Shown: positions 12,862 to 23,953 of the stretch, one piece after another
Layout: each line of letters starts with the position of its first letter
Position numbering within the stretch: the first letter of the stretch is position 1
Origin: Diphasiastrum complanatum
Lineage: Eukaryota; Streptophyta; Lycopodiopsida; Lycopodiales; Lycopodiaceae
Assembly (NCBI GenBank): GCA_029204225.1
Contig: CM055111.1
Location: 12,173,697 to 12,237,696 of the forward strand
Direction: 5' to 3'
DNA length: 64,000 nucleotides
Translations under genes and position numbers: made by a program
Notes under the pieces: generated by a model
The model's input: only the letters and a program-made list of their open reading frames with translations
The model's database searches: none
What the model was told of the DNA's origin: nothing

Positions 12862-13136
12862 ACTTAGAATTTGCTTTGCACAGGAACACAGATCATGCTA
12901 CACAGTAACACAGACAGAAAATCACTCTCTTCAGCAAGCTCACATAGCAACTGTGTTTCTCAAAATGAAATTACACTGTACATATTGTTGTTCACTCAGG
13001 CAACCCTTGCATGACCCAGGTTGCCATTGGCGGGACGCGTGTCCCGTCGACTTGCCTCGTGGCGAGGCCAACTGATCCTTATCCACTGATAGGACCCATA
13101 GTACAGTAACACAGTGATTCTAACTTTAATTTTAAC
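12862..13136 (-). repeat. 3' LTR of copia element A1
   Basis: A polypurine stretch (minus-strand AAGGGAGAGAG, about 13136-13148) follows the RNase H stop of A1. The next ~275 bp match, in reverse complement, the 5' LTR of A2 at 17166-17410, including GGATCAGTTGGCCTC and TGCAAAGCAAATTCTA. The end at 12862 abuts fragment C directly. The exact TG end is unclear, because the part nearest the polypurine tract has no counterpart in the truncated A2 copy. Confidence 0.75.
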
Positions 13137-13190
13137 TCTCTCCCTTAAAGTAGAGTCACTTTTTATACAGTCATATACATAGCTTTAAAG

Positions 13191-14861
13191 TCAACAAACT
13201 TTAAGTACAGAAAGCTTTGATCTAAACTTATCAAACTTTTCTCCAGTAAGTGGCTTAGTGAAAATATCAGCTAGTTGTTCTTCTGTGCTACAATGAACAA
13301 CATAAATTTCACGACTCAGCAGCCTCTCATGTATGAAGTGATATTGAATCTCAATGTGTTTAGTTCTCGCATGGAACACGAGATTCTTTGCTAGCTGAAT
13401 GCCACTCTGACTGTCGCTATGTAAAGTCGTGGGATTTTTCTGCTTCATGCCAATTTCTTTCAAGATTTGTCTCAACCATATATCTTCTTGTGTAGCACTA
13501 CACATTGCCTTATACTCTGCTTCTGTGGTGGAAAGAGCAATTGTACTTTGCTTCTTACTAGACCAGGAAAAGCAATTACCACAAAACTGGAATATATATC
13601 CTATGGCGGATCTATGATCATCATAGTCACCTCCCCAGTCCGCATCCACATAGCCACACAACTCAGGTAAACCATCATGCTTCTTGTAAATCAAGCCATA
13701 ATCTGAAGTGCCTTTCACGTAACGCAAAATGCGTTTAGCTGCTTTCCAATGCATTTCCATAGGTGCTGCCATAAACTGACTTACAATGCCAACAACATAG
13801 AATATATCTGGTCTAGTTGTGGTAAGGTAAATCAAGCTCCCTACTAACTGTCTATATAGCGTAGCATCAAATGACTGTGACTCATCAAGCTTAGAAAGCT
13901 TTTTACCTGGTTCAATAGGAGTGTTTACTGGTTTGCAATCCTGCAACCTAAACCTGTGTAGCAATTCTTTGACATACTTCACCTATGTTAAACCCACTTC
14001 ATGTCCTTTTTGCCACACTTCTACTCCAAGACAGTAATGCATCAGACTGAAATCTGTCATCTCAAATTGTTCCATGAGGTCTTTCTTGATCATGTCTATC
14101 ATCTCTTGATTATTTCCCGTAGTAATCAAGTCATCAACATAAAGAGCAATCAAAGCAACCATACCATCAAACCATAAGACATATAGATTTGGATCATAAT
14201 GTGTTCTCACCATCTCCTTTGAACGAAAGTAGGCATCAATCCTGCTATACCACGCACGTGGTGCTTGTTTAAGACCATAAAGCGCTTTCTTCAAGCCACA
14301 TACTTTATTTTCCTGTCCTTCTGTTACAAAGCCTTCAGGTTGATCCATGAACACTTCTTCTTCTATCTCACCATTTAGAAAAGCGGATTTCACATCCATC
14401 TGATGCAAAGGCCAACCAAAATGTGAAGCTAAAGCAATAAGTAGACGTAGAGTATTCCACTTACAAACCGGCACAAAGGTCTCCTCATAGTCAATGCCTT
14501 TATTTTGTGCGTACCCTTTGATCACCAATCTTGCTTTGTGCTTTGCTATACTTCCATCTGCATGGTACTTAGTCCTGTATACCCATTTGCAACCAATGGG
14601 TTTCTTGCCAACTGGTGGTTCTACTAAGTCCCATGTGCTATGCTTAGCAATTGACTCCATCTCCTCTCCCATGGCCTTGACCCAAATGTCATCATTCTTT
14701 GCTTCACCATAAGTCGAAGGTTCTTTGCTTTGAATAATGTTAGATAAAAGAGCATAATTCACTTCATATCTTTTAGGTAGTATCTTCTCTCTTGTTGATC
14801 TTTGTAGCTCTCCCTGGTTAGATGATCCTAGAAAGTCATCTATGTCGCGGCCCTCCATCAA
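13191..14861 (-). pseudogene. A1 reverse transcriptase and RNase H
   Basis: Two abutting frames in phase (14861-13983 and 13982-13191) are separated by a single stop codon at 13983-13985. The sister copy A2 reads CAG there, so this looks like one C-to-T change. Reverse transcriptase motifs include KWVYRTKYHADGS, KARLVIKGYAQ, SAFLNGE, KKALYGLKQAPRAWY and the catalytic ALYVDDL. RNase H motifs include ADWGGDYDDHRS, LSTTEAEYKA, DSQS, a KHIEIQYHFI stretch and LADIFTKPL. It would make cDNA from the element RNA in the virus-like particle. It ends at KVC just before the polypurine tract. Confidence 0.92.
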
Positions 14862-16398
14862 TATCTCAAACCACTTAGGGAGCTTCCTGTCAGGTGATTG
14901 GCTTCCTGGTGAGAATGTATCCCACGGTACATCCTTCTCCTTGTGTTTGTCACCTGCAACTTCAATCTTGTACCAAAATGTTTGTCTCTACCTCTCCAAC
15001 CTGTCTCTTGAGGTTGAGCAGTAGTATCTTGAGATGTATCCTCATGTTCATCACTTGGAAGGTCAATGAATGGATCATCATCAGGAGGTATCCTCACTAT
15101 ACCATCTTTTCCATTGGATGTATCTATCTTCTCATCATCCTCATCTTCATACATCTTGGATTCATCAAAGATAACATCACGACTTATATGGATTTTGTTT
15201 TCCACTGGATCAAAACATCTGTGGCCCTTCACACATTCATCATATCCTAGGAATATACACTTGATAGCTTTCACATCAAGTTTACGTCTCTCTTCCTTAG
15301 GAATGCGTACAAAGGCCTTACATCCAAAGATTCGCAAGTGGTTCACCTTTGGCTTCTTCTTCGTGAATGCTTTCTTAGGTGTTATCTTTGGTATGGCAAT
15401 GGTAGGACTTCTATTTTGAAGATAGACTGTTGTACTGCATGCTTCTGACCAAAAATCTTTTGGTAGTTTCATCTCAGCTAGCATAGATCTGGCACTTTCC
15501 ACAATCATACGATTTTTGCACTCAACTACACCATTGAGAGCAGGAGTATGAGCTTGTGTAAATTGTCTTTTAATCCCACATTGATCACAAAGATCATTGA
15601 AGCCATTAGACTTATACTCACCTCCACTATCTAATCTTAGGACTTTGATCTTCCTTCCTGTCTGATTTTCGACCAAGTTTTTTGAAGTTCTTGAAGTTAT
15701 CAAATGCATCTAATTTCTTCTTCAAGAAGTAGATCCACGTCTTTCATGACATATCATCAATAAAGGTCATGAAATAGAAGGCTTTTCCTAAGGAAATGGT
15801 CCTCATAGGTGCATAAATCTGTGTGGATTAAATCTAGGATGTTCTTTGCTCTTGCAACACCCCCTTTATTGAACTTCTCTCGATGATGCTTCCCATATAC
15901 ACAAGATTCGCACATCGATTTCAAGTGATCTTCTATGGTAGGCAGTCCTGTTACCATCTCCAATTTTTTCATCAAACTGAGGCTTCCCAAGTTCAAGTGA
16001 CCAAGCCTCTTGTGCCACAACTCAGTTTGTGAAGGAACGGACGATACAAGTCCATGTTGCCCCTTGATTGTAGCATTCAACCTGTACAATTTTGTATTGG
16101 TCTCTCTTATTCCATTCGCAATAACTTTGAACTTTTGGTTACCATCCTTCACAAAGCAACGATCATGGACAAATTCTACTTTCAATTTTTGATCAGTAAT
16201 GACTCCAACAGTAAGTAGATTTTTCTTCAAACCTGGTACATAAAGTACCTCCCTGATCATCCTGCTTTTGCCATTAGGCAGTTGGATTGAAACTGTGCCT
16301 ATCCCCTTGATCATGCACACCTCACCATTTGCTTGTGAAACAGATGTTCCATTATCCAACACCTTCAAACTACTGAACCAATTCTTGCTACTTGCCAT
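14858..16398 (-). pseudogene. A1 protease remnant, GAG-pre-integrase and integrase
   Basis: The block 16398-15757 reads NWFSSLKVLDNG, then a GAG-pre-integrase domain (ELWHKRLGHLNLGSL) and the integrase zinc-binding His/Cys pairs (CESCVYGKHH). A frame break near 15757-15709 is followed by the catalytic core with LRLDSGGEY and NGVVECKN, and a KHIS-type C-terminal region. The protease signature that should precede HMASSKNWF (family YVDSGA) is absent: gag runs EPQDTW straight into HMASSKNWF with a frame change, so a small deletion has removed the catalytic aspartate. Integrase would insert the cDNA; this copy cannot be functional. Confidence 0.88.
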
Positions 16399-17165
16399 GT
16401 GTCTTGTGGCTCTTGATCATCTTGATTAGATGACAATGCAGATATGAAGATGCTAGAGTCGTCAATCTCACCCTCATCGACAAGGTTACCTGCTTGTTTT
16501 AGTTTCCCCTTGCCTTGTTCCGCCAGGAATTTGCGACATTCACTCTTCCAATGGCCCTTTTTACCACAATGGAAGCACTTGTCTTTCTTCTTAGTTTTGC
16601 TAGAAGATCCCTCATCCTCCTGAAACTTGGCAAATTGCTGCTTAGACTTCTTCTTGCCCTTGCCCTTGCCTTGTTTTTGGCGTGTCACAAGTGCCTGATC
16701 GTCAGTATTTTGACGTCTAGCTTTCACCATTTCTCGTCGTTGCTCTTCCTGCATCAAGATTCCTGTGAGCTCGTCAAAGGTTGGCAACCTTTCTCTTGAT
16801 GCTATTCCGCTCACAAACATCTGATAGGGTTCTGCAATACTGCATAATGCATTATGCACCAGCTCCACATCATGTATGCGCTCTCCAATAGAATGCAGTT
16901 CATCTCTCATTGTCTTGATTCTGGTCATGTACATCTGAATGTGCTCTCCTTGCTCCATGCGGGCACTATTCAACTTTGACTTCAGAAACATGATTCTTGA
17001 CGGATTTGACATCTTGAACTGCTCCTTTATCACATCCCATGCCTGTCTGGGTGTAATAGCATCATAAATGCGGGTAATGATGTGATCCTTCACTGACAAG
17101 TTAATGAAGGTCAAAGCTTTCCTCATCTTTTTGTCGAACACTTTGATGTCTGCTTCATTTGGCGG
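16365..17165 (-). pseudogene. A1 gag (capsid), N-terminally truncated
   Basis: Copia gag of the UBN2-like type: KALTFINLSVKDHI, QAWDVIKEQF, helical capsid segments, then a basic linker rich in GKGKKK and the CCHC knuckle CFHCGKKGHWKSEC. The frame is open to about 17165 (PPNEADIKVFDKK), where homology stops at the junction with the inverted LTR. The first ~80 residues of a normal gag are missing. Gag would form the particle that packages the element RNA. Confidence 0.88.
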
Positions 17166-17410
17166 ACTGTATTGTGGGTCCGATCAGTTGATAAGGATCA
17201 GTTGGCCTCACCACGAGGCAAGCCGACGAGACACGTGTCCCGCCAACGGCAACCTGGGTCATGCATGGGTTGCTTGAGTGAACAACTATATGTACAGTGT
17301 AATTTCATTTTGAGAAATACAGTTGCTATGTGAGCTTGTTGTGGAGAGTGTTTTCTATCTGTGTTGCTGTGTAGCATGATCTATGTTCCTATTCAAAGCA
17401 AATTCTAAGT
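17166..17410 (+). repeat. 5' LTR of copia element A2 (probably truncated at its outer end)
   Basis: Matches the A1 3' LTR in reverse complement from CTGTA onward and ends immediately before a tRNA-Met-type primer site. In A1 the LTR seems to extend ~25 bp further outwards, so the join to A1 gag at 17165/17166 probably lies within the LTR and not at its natural TG end. Confidence 0.75.
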
Positions 17411-17422
17411 TGGTATCAAAAC
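17411..17422 (+). other. primer binding site of A2
   Basis: TGGTATCAAAAC directly after the LTR is one substitution away from the TGGTATCAGAGC complement of plant initiator tRNA-Met. It fixes the plus-strand orientation of A2. Confidence 0.75.
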
Positions 17423-17945
17423 TGTACAGGGAGTGTACACAGTACAACATCGCCGTTGAAGAGAGCTACGGGAGAACTGTCTTCTGAGAGTTCGAGGTCT
17501 ACATCGGGTCGAAGACGGAAGGAGAAACACTGGTGCAGAGACTTTAGCACACAGAAGCTTGGTGAGCTTGAGACTGTGTGAGGATTTAGAGACAAGGGCT
17601 GTCGGCTGAATCAGAACCTCAGCAAACGAAAACTTGAAATTCCGAAGCAGGCTACTTGGCATTTGCAGTCGATGTGCATTCAAACGGACACCGTTTTGAG
17701 AACGGTTTGAAGCAGCAGACTCCTAGCAATAGGGCGACCTCAGAGGAAGAGGATTGGCCTGTCAAAGAACTGTGAACAAGAAGCCAAGATCAATTTTCTG
17801 AGAAAAACCATGGCCTAGGGTCTGGAAGCTCAAAATTGTGGATTTCTCTCTGTATTCAATTGTTTTTGTTGCTGTAAAAGCAGGAAGAAGGTCACCCTGA
17901 TCAGTTCAATCAGATCTAAGTTGGCCGTGTCTAGCCATGGAAGTG

Positions 17946-17950
17946 CTAGG
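17946..17950. other. target-site duplication CTAGG, left of element B
   Basis: CTAGG immediately precedes the TGTGAAAG end of B and is repeated at 23954-23958 after its TTTCACA end. Five bases is the usual Ty1/copia duplication length. Confidence 0.9.
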
Positions 17951-18600
17951 TGTGAAAGATCTCAGATCCTTAAGATCCAATCTACTTGAATGATCTTTGG
18001 TTCGAAAGATAAATACACTACCAATTTCACCAATGTAGAAAAATCAGCATCTACACACAATTTGAGATGCAAACACTAATAGAACTTGATCAAACTTGAA
18101 TGAAATGATTATGTACTATTGCTGTCCGTACAAAATCAGCAAGCTATTGTATTTCACACATGTGGATCCAAAAATAGCAAATATAGGTCATTCTACACAT
18201 AGAATTGCAAGCAATCACCAAGATAGTGCACCAATGGATAGTAGAACCCAAGAGAACCATGTATAAGCATGAAATGAGATACAGAAGAGAGAAGATGACT
18301 CTCTCCACGAGTTACATCCTTTTATAGCTGGTCCAAACCCTATTTGGCCACTTGGCTTTCCCACCAAAATGCTAACCTTACCAATTTTGGGTCTAGATTC
18401 AATGTACCCAACTTATTCAGATTGAATCTACTCAAACTCGCATTCTTTCTTTCCCACACTTTCAAAAAGTGTTTATTCAAATGAAATTTAGACTAATGAA
18501 CTTTGAAAAGTCAACCTCTAAGTCTAAAACAAGTTTTGGCCTCAATATGCCAAATATGGAAATATTGCAAAATGTGGTGAAACTAGTTGAATCTTTCACA
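17951..18600 (-). repeat. 3' LTR of element B
   Basis: 650 bp, nearly identical to 23304-23953. It starts with TG and ends with CA. Its neighbour at 18601 is the polypurine tract, which marks this as the 3' LTR of a minus-strand element. A CTTTTATAGC TATA-like word lies at about 18320. Confidence 0.93.
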
Positions 18601-19190
18601 CTCCCTCTTCAACTAGTTTTAGCATAGACTTTGATAATACTCCAAGTGAAGTCCTATGCTTCATGAACAAGTCTTTTCCCAATGCTTTGGTGAAGATATC
18701 AGCTACACATTCCCTTGAAGACACATGTTGAAGCTCCACCTCCTTTGCAATGACTCGCTCCCCAACAAAATGATATTGTATCTCAATATGCTTGCTCCTA
18801 GCATGAAAGATAGGATTGGATGCCATTCTTTGGGCTGATTGATTGTCACAAAAGATGATTGGGCTCTCTGAAAAATCCAGCAAGTGAAGATCCTTGATCA
18901 TCCTCTTGATCCATACCATCTCCTTTGTGCAATGTGTAAGAGCTTTGTACTCGGCCTCACTAGATGACAATGAGATAGTGGCTTGTTTCTTTGACATCCA
19001 TGATATAGCTCCATCACCTATGAGAATAAAATAAGAACTAATGGATTTCCTATCCATTACATCTCCAGCATAGTCCAAATCTGAGAATCCAAAAAGACTA
19101 GGTGATGATCCCTCATACAATATGCCAAAATCTCGAGTTCCAATGATGTACCTCAAAACTCGCTTTCCTAGCTTCCAATGCTCCTAGCAT
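18596..19190 (-). pseudogene. element B RNase H domain
   Basis: Frame 19156-18596 reads RYIIGTRDFG, then DLDYAGDVMDRKS, LSSSEAEYKALTHCT, a DNQSA motif and a KHIEIQYHFV stretch, ending LADIFTKAL-type residues before the polypurine tract. Upstream bases encode HWKLGKRVL, the usual lead-in to copia RNase H, so homology to a normal element resumes at about 19185. The domain would degrade RNA in the RNA-DNA hybrid. It has no attached reverse transcriptase here. Confidence 0.88.
18601..18610 (-). other. polypurine tract of element B
   Basis: GAAGAGGGAG on the minus strand, directly abutting the 3' LTR. It would prime plus-strand DNA synthesis. Confidence 0.85.
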
Positions 19191-20260
19191 AGTTTTTGCC
19201 AATAGAACTTTGATCCATCATAAGAATGATATTCTTCCTAAGAATAGATCTCCTTTCAATGATCATGTAATTCTCAAAATAGAAACAACCATAATTGATA
19301 TAGAAAATAGTGTCCACTTGGGATGTTCACTATTTCTTACATCAATTTTACATGTAAAAATGTGACTAGAACATGAAGAATCAAATTGAATATAAATGAA
19401 ATGATTCCACCATGCTTCCAACTCTGAACTCTCTAGAAAAATACAGCAAACAAACAATAAATGTGAGTGATCAACTTTTGCTTGCATGTCTCCTCCTCCT
19501 TTGTCCTTTGTTGCCTTGTATCCACCATGATACTCCATGAATGAGCTTCCATCTTCATCTTGCCACAAGAAAACATCAAACCTTGGAAATCCATGAGTAG
19601 GTGAGTACATTATTGATGCAAATCCAGCACCACATGACTCCATAAACCAAGTAGTTTGCACTATTCCATCTTCAAGGTCTACTTGACACAAGAAAATGAC
19701 CATGAATTCACCAAAAATTGACAATCTCCAAGTATTGGCACCAAGTAGCTCAACACTTGAGAACTTAGCCATGGATGAGTGACATAATGAACCTCCAATA
19801 GCTTCATTTCCATCAGCAAAATCAGCCAAGAATGCTAGTACAAATCCAACATCAAAACAATGCTTACCAATGTAGCTAGTTTTACCATATCTTGACAATT
19901 TGCACACATCCACATGAAATTGCTCAAACATGAGATAGAACAAGTAAAGTAAACTTGAACAGCACTTCCTTGTTGCTCCTTTGACCTTACTCGAGTCTTC
20001 AATATGCTGCAAAAACAGATCCATAACACCCTTGCCAATTACCTCTCCTTTGATGCTCTTGACTAGCTCCAAATTGCCAACTTCCCTTTTGAGTAGTTGA
20101 AGCGCTTCGAGATCAACTTCTTGATCTTCAACTTGATCATCAAAGTCATTGAACAAACTTTGTTTTCCAGATCCATTACTTGATTTTACAGTAATATAAC
20201 ATCCATCCACTTGCATAGCTCCCCATGTACACAAGAAGATCTTCCAAAAGATGTTCCACT
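19191..20260 (-). CDS. unidentified 336-codon open frame replacing the reverse transcriptase of element B
   Basis: A single open frame, 20273-19263 on the minus strand, fills the interval between the integrase tail (ends ...ARKEEEW) and RNase H (resumes HWKLGKRV). It has none of the reverse transcriptase motifs: no KARLVAKG, no YVDD, no LYGLKQ. I recognise no domain. The front half is charged (DDQVEDQEVDLEALQLLKRE) and the rest is rich in Cys, Phe and hydrophobic residues with short Gly/Asp segments. It may be captured host sequence or captured non-coding DNA that happens to be open. Overlap of its first codons with the integrase frame suggests the join was not designed. Whether it is translated is unknown. 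Confidence 0.4.
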
Positions 20261-21124
20261 CTTCATGATCCACTCCTCTTCTTTCCTTGCTTGATCTACA
20301 CTTGTAGGATCATCCAAAGAGGTTAGGAAAGCAACATAATTTTCAGAAACTACTTGCTTACCCTTTTGATCATATGTGAGCCTTGAAGGTACTTGTCTTT
20401 CTCTTGATGTTCTCCTTGGCTTTTGACTTGATGAAGGTCCATCATCACCACCATCCAAAGTAGAATCCTTCTCATCAACATCAAGAATGTTAGATCCATC
20501 TACTTTACCATCAATCATGCTTGAAGACACCTTTGGAATGTTTCTCTCATCAAAAATGACATCTCTACCAACAATCACTTTGTTAGTAGAAGGAATGTAA
20601 ACCTTGTAGGCTTTACTCACCTCACTATATCCAACAAAAATACCTCTTCTTGAAGATGGATCCTCCTTGGTCCTATCATCAAGAGTAATGTTGACATAGC
20701 ATGTGCATCCAAAAGTTCTTAGAAAGTTGACACTCGGCCTCCTCTTGAATAGCATCTCAAAAGGTGTCCTTCCATCCAAAATAGCACTCGGCCACCTATT
20801 GCACAAGAAATTGGCACACAACAAAGCTTGATTCCAAAATGGTTTGTCAAGATTAGCACTTAACCTCATAGCTTTAGCACTTTCACATAAAGTTCTATTC
20901 TTCCTTTCAGCCACTCCATTTTGTTGTGGGGTCCTTGATGTTGTATACTCCCTCTTGATCCCATGCTCATCACAAAAGGCCTTGAACTTGTTAGATATGT
21001 ACTCACCACCATTGTCACCTCTCAAGCACTTGATCTTTGTGGAGAATTGGTTCTCCCTTGCATTCTTGAACTTGACAAAGACACATACAATTCCTCCTTG
21101 TTCTTTAGTAGATAGATCCAACAA
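20186..21124 (-). pseudogene. element B integrase, core and C-terminal part
   Basis: Frame with KCLRGDNGGEY, SRTPQQNGVAERKNRTL and the copia C-terminal block (CTCYVNITLDDRTKEDPSS, GIFVGYS). It then has a low-complexity linker, QVPSRLTYD and ARKEEEW, where an ordinary element would enter reverse transcriptase. It is out of frame with the upstream segment near 21110. It supplies the second aspartate and the glutamate of the DDE triad. Confidence 0.88.
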
Positions 21125-22029
21125 AATCTACTAAAATCATCAATGAATGTTACATACATCTTAGCTCCACTATTGCTAATTGTAGTAAATCCATGAATAT
21201 CCGAATGTACAAGTTGAAAAGGCTTTGTAGATCTAGAAATAGATCTAGTATAAGGTAGTCTATGTGACTTAGACAAAGCACAAGACTCACAAGCATGCTT
21301 GTCATTACTTAAGGAACTTGGAAGACCAATCACAACCTTCTTCCTTGCCATTACCTCCAATGACTTGAAGTTGAGGTGTCCCATCCTTTTGTGCCAAACC
21401 TCTTGATTAGAAATTTGCTCCCTTGCAACACATCCAACTTGGTTAGCAATAACACAAGCATCAAGTTTGAACAACTTCCCTTGCCTTTTACCTTTTCCAA
21501 TCAAGACATTTTTCCTTTTGATCAAACAAGCATCTCCATCAAACTCCACCTTGAGGCCCTTACTTAGCATTTGACTCACACTAAGAAAATTCTTGGTAAT
21601 AGATGGAATAAACAAGACACCCTCCAAATGAACATTCCTATTTGTAGAGAGAGAAATAGGAATTGTGCCAATCCCTTTGATTGCACACTCACCATCATTG
21701 GCCATGTAGATCACCCTCTTGTCATCTCCATATGCCAACAAAGAAGTGAAGTACTCTTTGTGAAAGGTCATGTGTGAACTTGCTCCACTATCAATCCACC
21801 AAGGATCTAGATCTACATCATTAGCAAGCATACATGAAGACATCACAAAAGCATCATCATTTGCATCTTGCACATCCAAACCATCCTCATCAAGAGTAAG
21901 ATCACCTTGCTTGTCTCCTTGATCTCTCTTCTTCTTGTAGCACTCACTTGCAAAGTGTCCTTTGATGCCACAATAGAAGCACTTGAGCTTTGATCTATCC
22001 TTCTTTTTGCCACTTGAAGAAGCATCCAC
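21022..22029 (-). pseudogene. element B zinc knuckle, protease and integrase N-terminus
   Basis: One long frame encodes the knuckle CFYCGIKGHFASEC, the aspartic protease site WWIDSGASSHMTF, GAG-pre-integrase EVWHKRMGHLNFKSL, the integrase His/Cys residues CESCALSKSH and the first catalytic aspartate in VHSDIHG. It ends in a frameshift near 21070. Protease would cut the Gag-Pol precursor. Confidence 0.9.
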
Positions 22030-22703
22030 TTGATCTTCCTTTTAGACCACTTGCTTTTGGTTTTGCCCTTGAATTTGCCCTTTGTGAACATAGCATCCTC
22101 TTGAAGTGTCGATGTAGATCCACCTCTTGCTTGAAGCCTATATTCCTCATTGATCAAGATCTCTTGAAGATCCATCAAACTTGGCAAAGTCTTTTGAATA
22201 GCAATACTTTGAACAATGTTAGCATGAGCATCCAACACGCCATTAAGAATCACTTGAATAAGCTCTCCTTCCTTAATGCTTTCATCTATGCAAGCTAACT
22301 CATCATTCAATGCTTTCATTCTCAAAACAAAAGTACTTGGACTTTCTTCATTCTTTTGCAAACAAGAAAAGATTTGCCTTCTTAGAGTCAACACTCTAGA
22401 AGTAGACTTGGATTCATAAAGCTTCTTCAATGAATTCCAAGCTTCCAAAGATGATGTGCACTTACCAACTTCCTTGAGAAGTTCATTGGTAACATTCATC
22501 TTTATCATGTGTAGAGCCTTCTTGGCCCTCTTGTCATACCTCAATTGATCTTGTTGTGTTGCTGGTCTCTCCTCCAAACCTACAACAATATTCAAAACAT
22601 CATTCATCTCAAGAAGTGACTCCATCCTCACTTTCCATAATGAATAGTTACTTAAGGTAAGCCTATCATTGGCTTCTAACATGACTCCAATTGAGGTTGC
22701 CAT
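22029..22703 (-). pseudogene. element B gag
   Basis: Starts MATSIGVMLEANDRL about 600 bp inside the 5' LTR and reads as a copia gag: LSNYSLWKVRMESLL, KKALHMIKMNV, AWNSLKKLYES, a RVLTLRRQIF segment and LMDLQEILINEEYRL. A frameshift near 22040 separates it from the zinc knuckle. The gag start and its distance from the primer site are normal. Confidence 0.88.
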
Positions 22704-23291
22704 GTAGCAATGACCTGATCTTCTCTTTCAACCTTTTTCAATGCACAAAGCACTCCTTTGAACAACAACAAATGCTTTCAAAAGAAATCACCAATATTTG
22801 AAACTATCTCACAAATTCTCTTCTAGCACTTATCCAAGCAAATCAACACATAGAATCATGGAATCTTGATCAACCTATGATCTATCCTCAATCTAATGAC
22901 TTTTGCCACTTCCTAAGATTGAAACACACTCAAATGAAGTCCAGCAACCTCACTATCTAGATATCCAATCAAAATTAGGGTTTTGACAAAATCACAAAAA
23001 TTTGACTATTCCAAATCTACATGCAAATACTGAAAATTTGATATGCAATCTATAAGCCACCACTTAGGCTGAACCAATGATCCAAAAATCGGCCAAATCC
23101 AGCATGTGAATTCAAAAAATGGAATTGAACAAGTATATTGACCTATTTAGTGTTTTGATCTACAAAAGATCCAATCTACAAAAGCAAAAAATCCGATTTT
23201 GGTGTAGAATCCTCTCTAGCATGCTCTAGACTTGATATCTTTACCAAATCATTGATAGATCTGATTTCCTCCTTCATAACTTGAAACACAA

Positions 23292-23303
23292 GCTCTGATA
23301 CCA
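23292..23303 (-). other. primer binding site of element B
   Basis: Minus strand TGGTATCAGAGC directly follows the LTR end TTTCACA, a perfect match to the usual plant initiator tRNA-Met primer site. Confidence 0.92.
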
Positions 23304-23953
23304 TGTGAAAGATTTCAGATCCTTAAGATCCAATCTACTTGAATGATCTTTGGTTAGAAAGAGAAATACACTACCAATTTCACCAATGTAGAAAAATCAG
23401 CATCTACACACAATTTGAGATGCAAACACTAATAGAACTTGATCAAACTTGAATGAAATGATTATGTACTGTTGCTTTCTGTACAAAACCAGCAAGCTAC
23501 TGTATTTCACACGTGTGGATCCAAAAATAACAAATATAGATCATTCTACACATAGAATTGCAAGCAATCACCAAGATAGTGCACCAATGGATAGTAGAAC
23601 CCAAGAGAACCATGTATAAGCATGAAATGAGATAGAGAAGAGAGAAGATGACTCTCTCCACGAGTTACATCCTTTTATAGCAGGTCCAAACCCTATTTGG
23701 CCACTTGGCTTTCCCACCAAAATGCTAACCCTACCAATTTTGGGTCTAGATTCAATGTACCCAACTTATTCAAATTGAATCTACTCAAAATCGCATTCTA
23801 TCTTTCCCACACTTTCAAAAAGTGTTTATTCAAATGAAATTTAGACTAATGAACTTTGAAAAGTCAACCTCTAAGTCTAAAACAAGTTTTGGCCTCAATA
23901 TGCCAAATATGGAAATATTGCAAAATGCGATGAAACTAGTTGAATCTTTCACA
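23304..23953 (-). repeat. 5' LTR of element B
   Basis: 650 bp, about 97% identical by eye to 17951-18600, with TG and CA ends. It lies next to the primer site and is followed on the far side by the second CTAGG at 23954-23958. Confidence 0.93.

Larger units (their letters stand above)
12862..17165 (-). mobile_element. Ty1/copia element A1, 5'-truncated, minus strand
   Basis: A copia element with gag (from 17165), protease region, integrase, reverse transcriptase, RNase H and 3' LTR in the usual order. It lacks its 5' LTR, leader and the first part of gag. At 17165/17166 the gag frame stops and the LTR of copy A2 begins in the opposite orientation. It appears inserted into, or fused with, fragment C at 12861/12862. 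Several frame breaks and one stop make it inactive. Confidence 0.9.
17951..23953 (-). mobile_element. complete Ty1/copia-type element B lacking reverse transcriptase
   Basis: A structurally intact 6003-bp insertion: 650-bp LTRs at 17951-18600 and 23304-23953, both TG...CA, CTAGG duplication on each side, primer site next to the right LTR and polypurine tract next to the left LTR. It lies in the leader of A2 in antisense. By eye the LTRs differ at about 19 positions with no length change, so the insertion is fairly recent. Coding content is gag, protease, integrase and RNase H, each with frame breaks. Where reverse transcriptase should be (about 19190-20260) there is an unrelated segment, so any copying must have relied on enzyme from another element. 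Confidence 0.92.

Noticed and set aside
12862-17410. A single LTR element bounded by the similar LTR sequences at 12.9-13.1 kb and 17.2-17.4 kb
   Set aside because: The two LTR sequences are in inverted orientation, and the right one is followed by a plus-strand primer site. They belong to two oppositely oriented copies.
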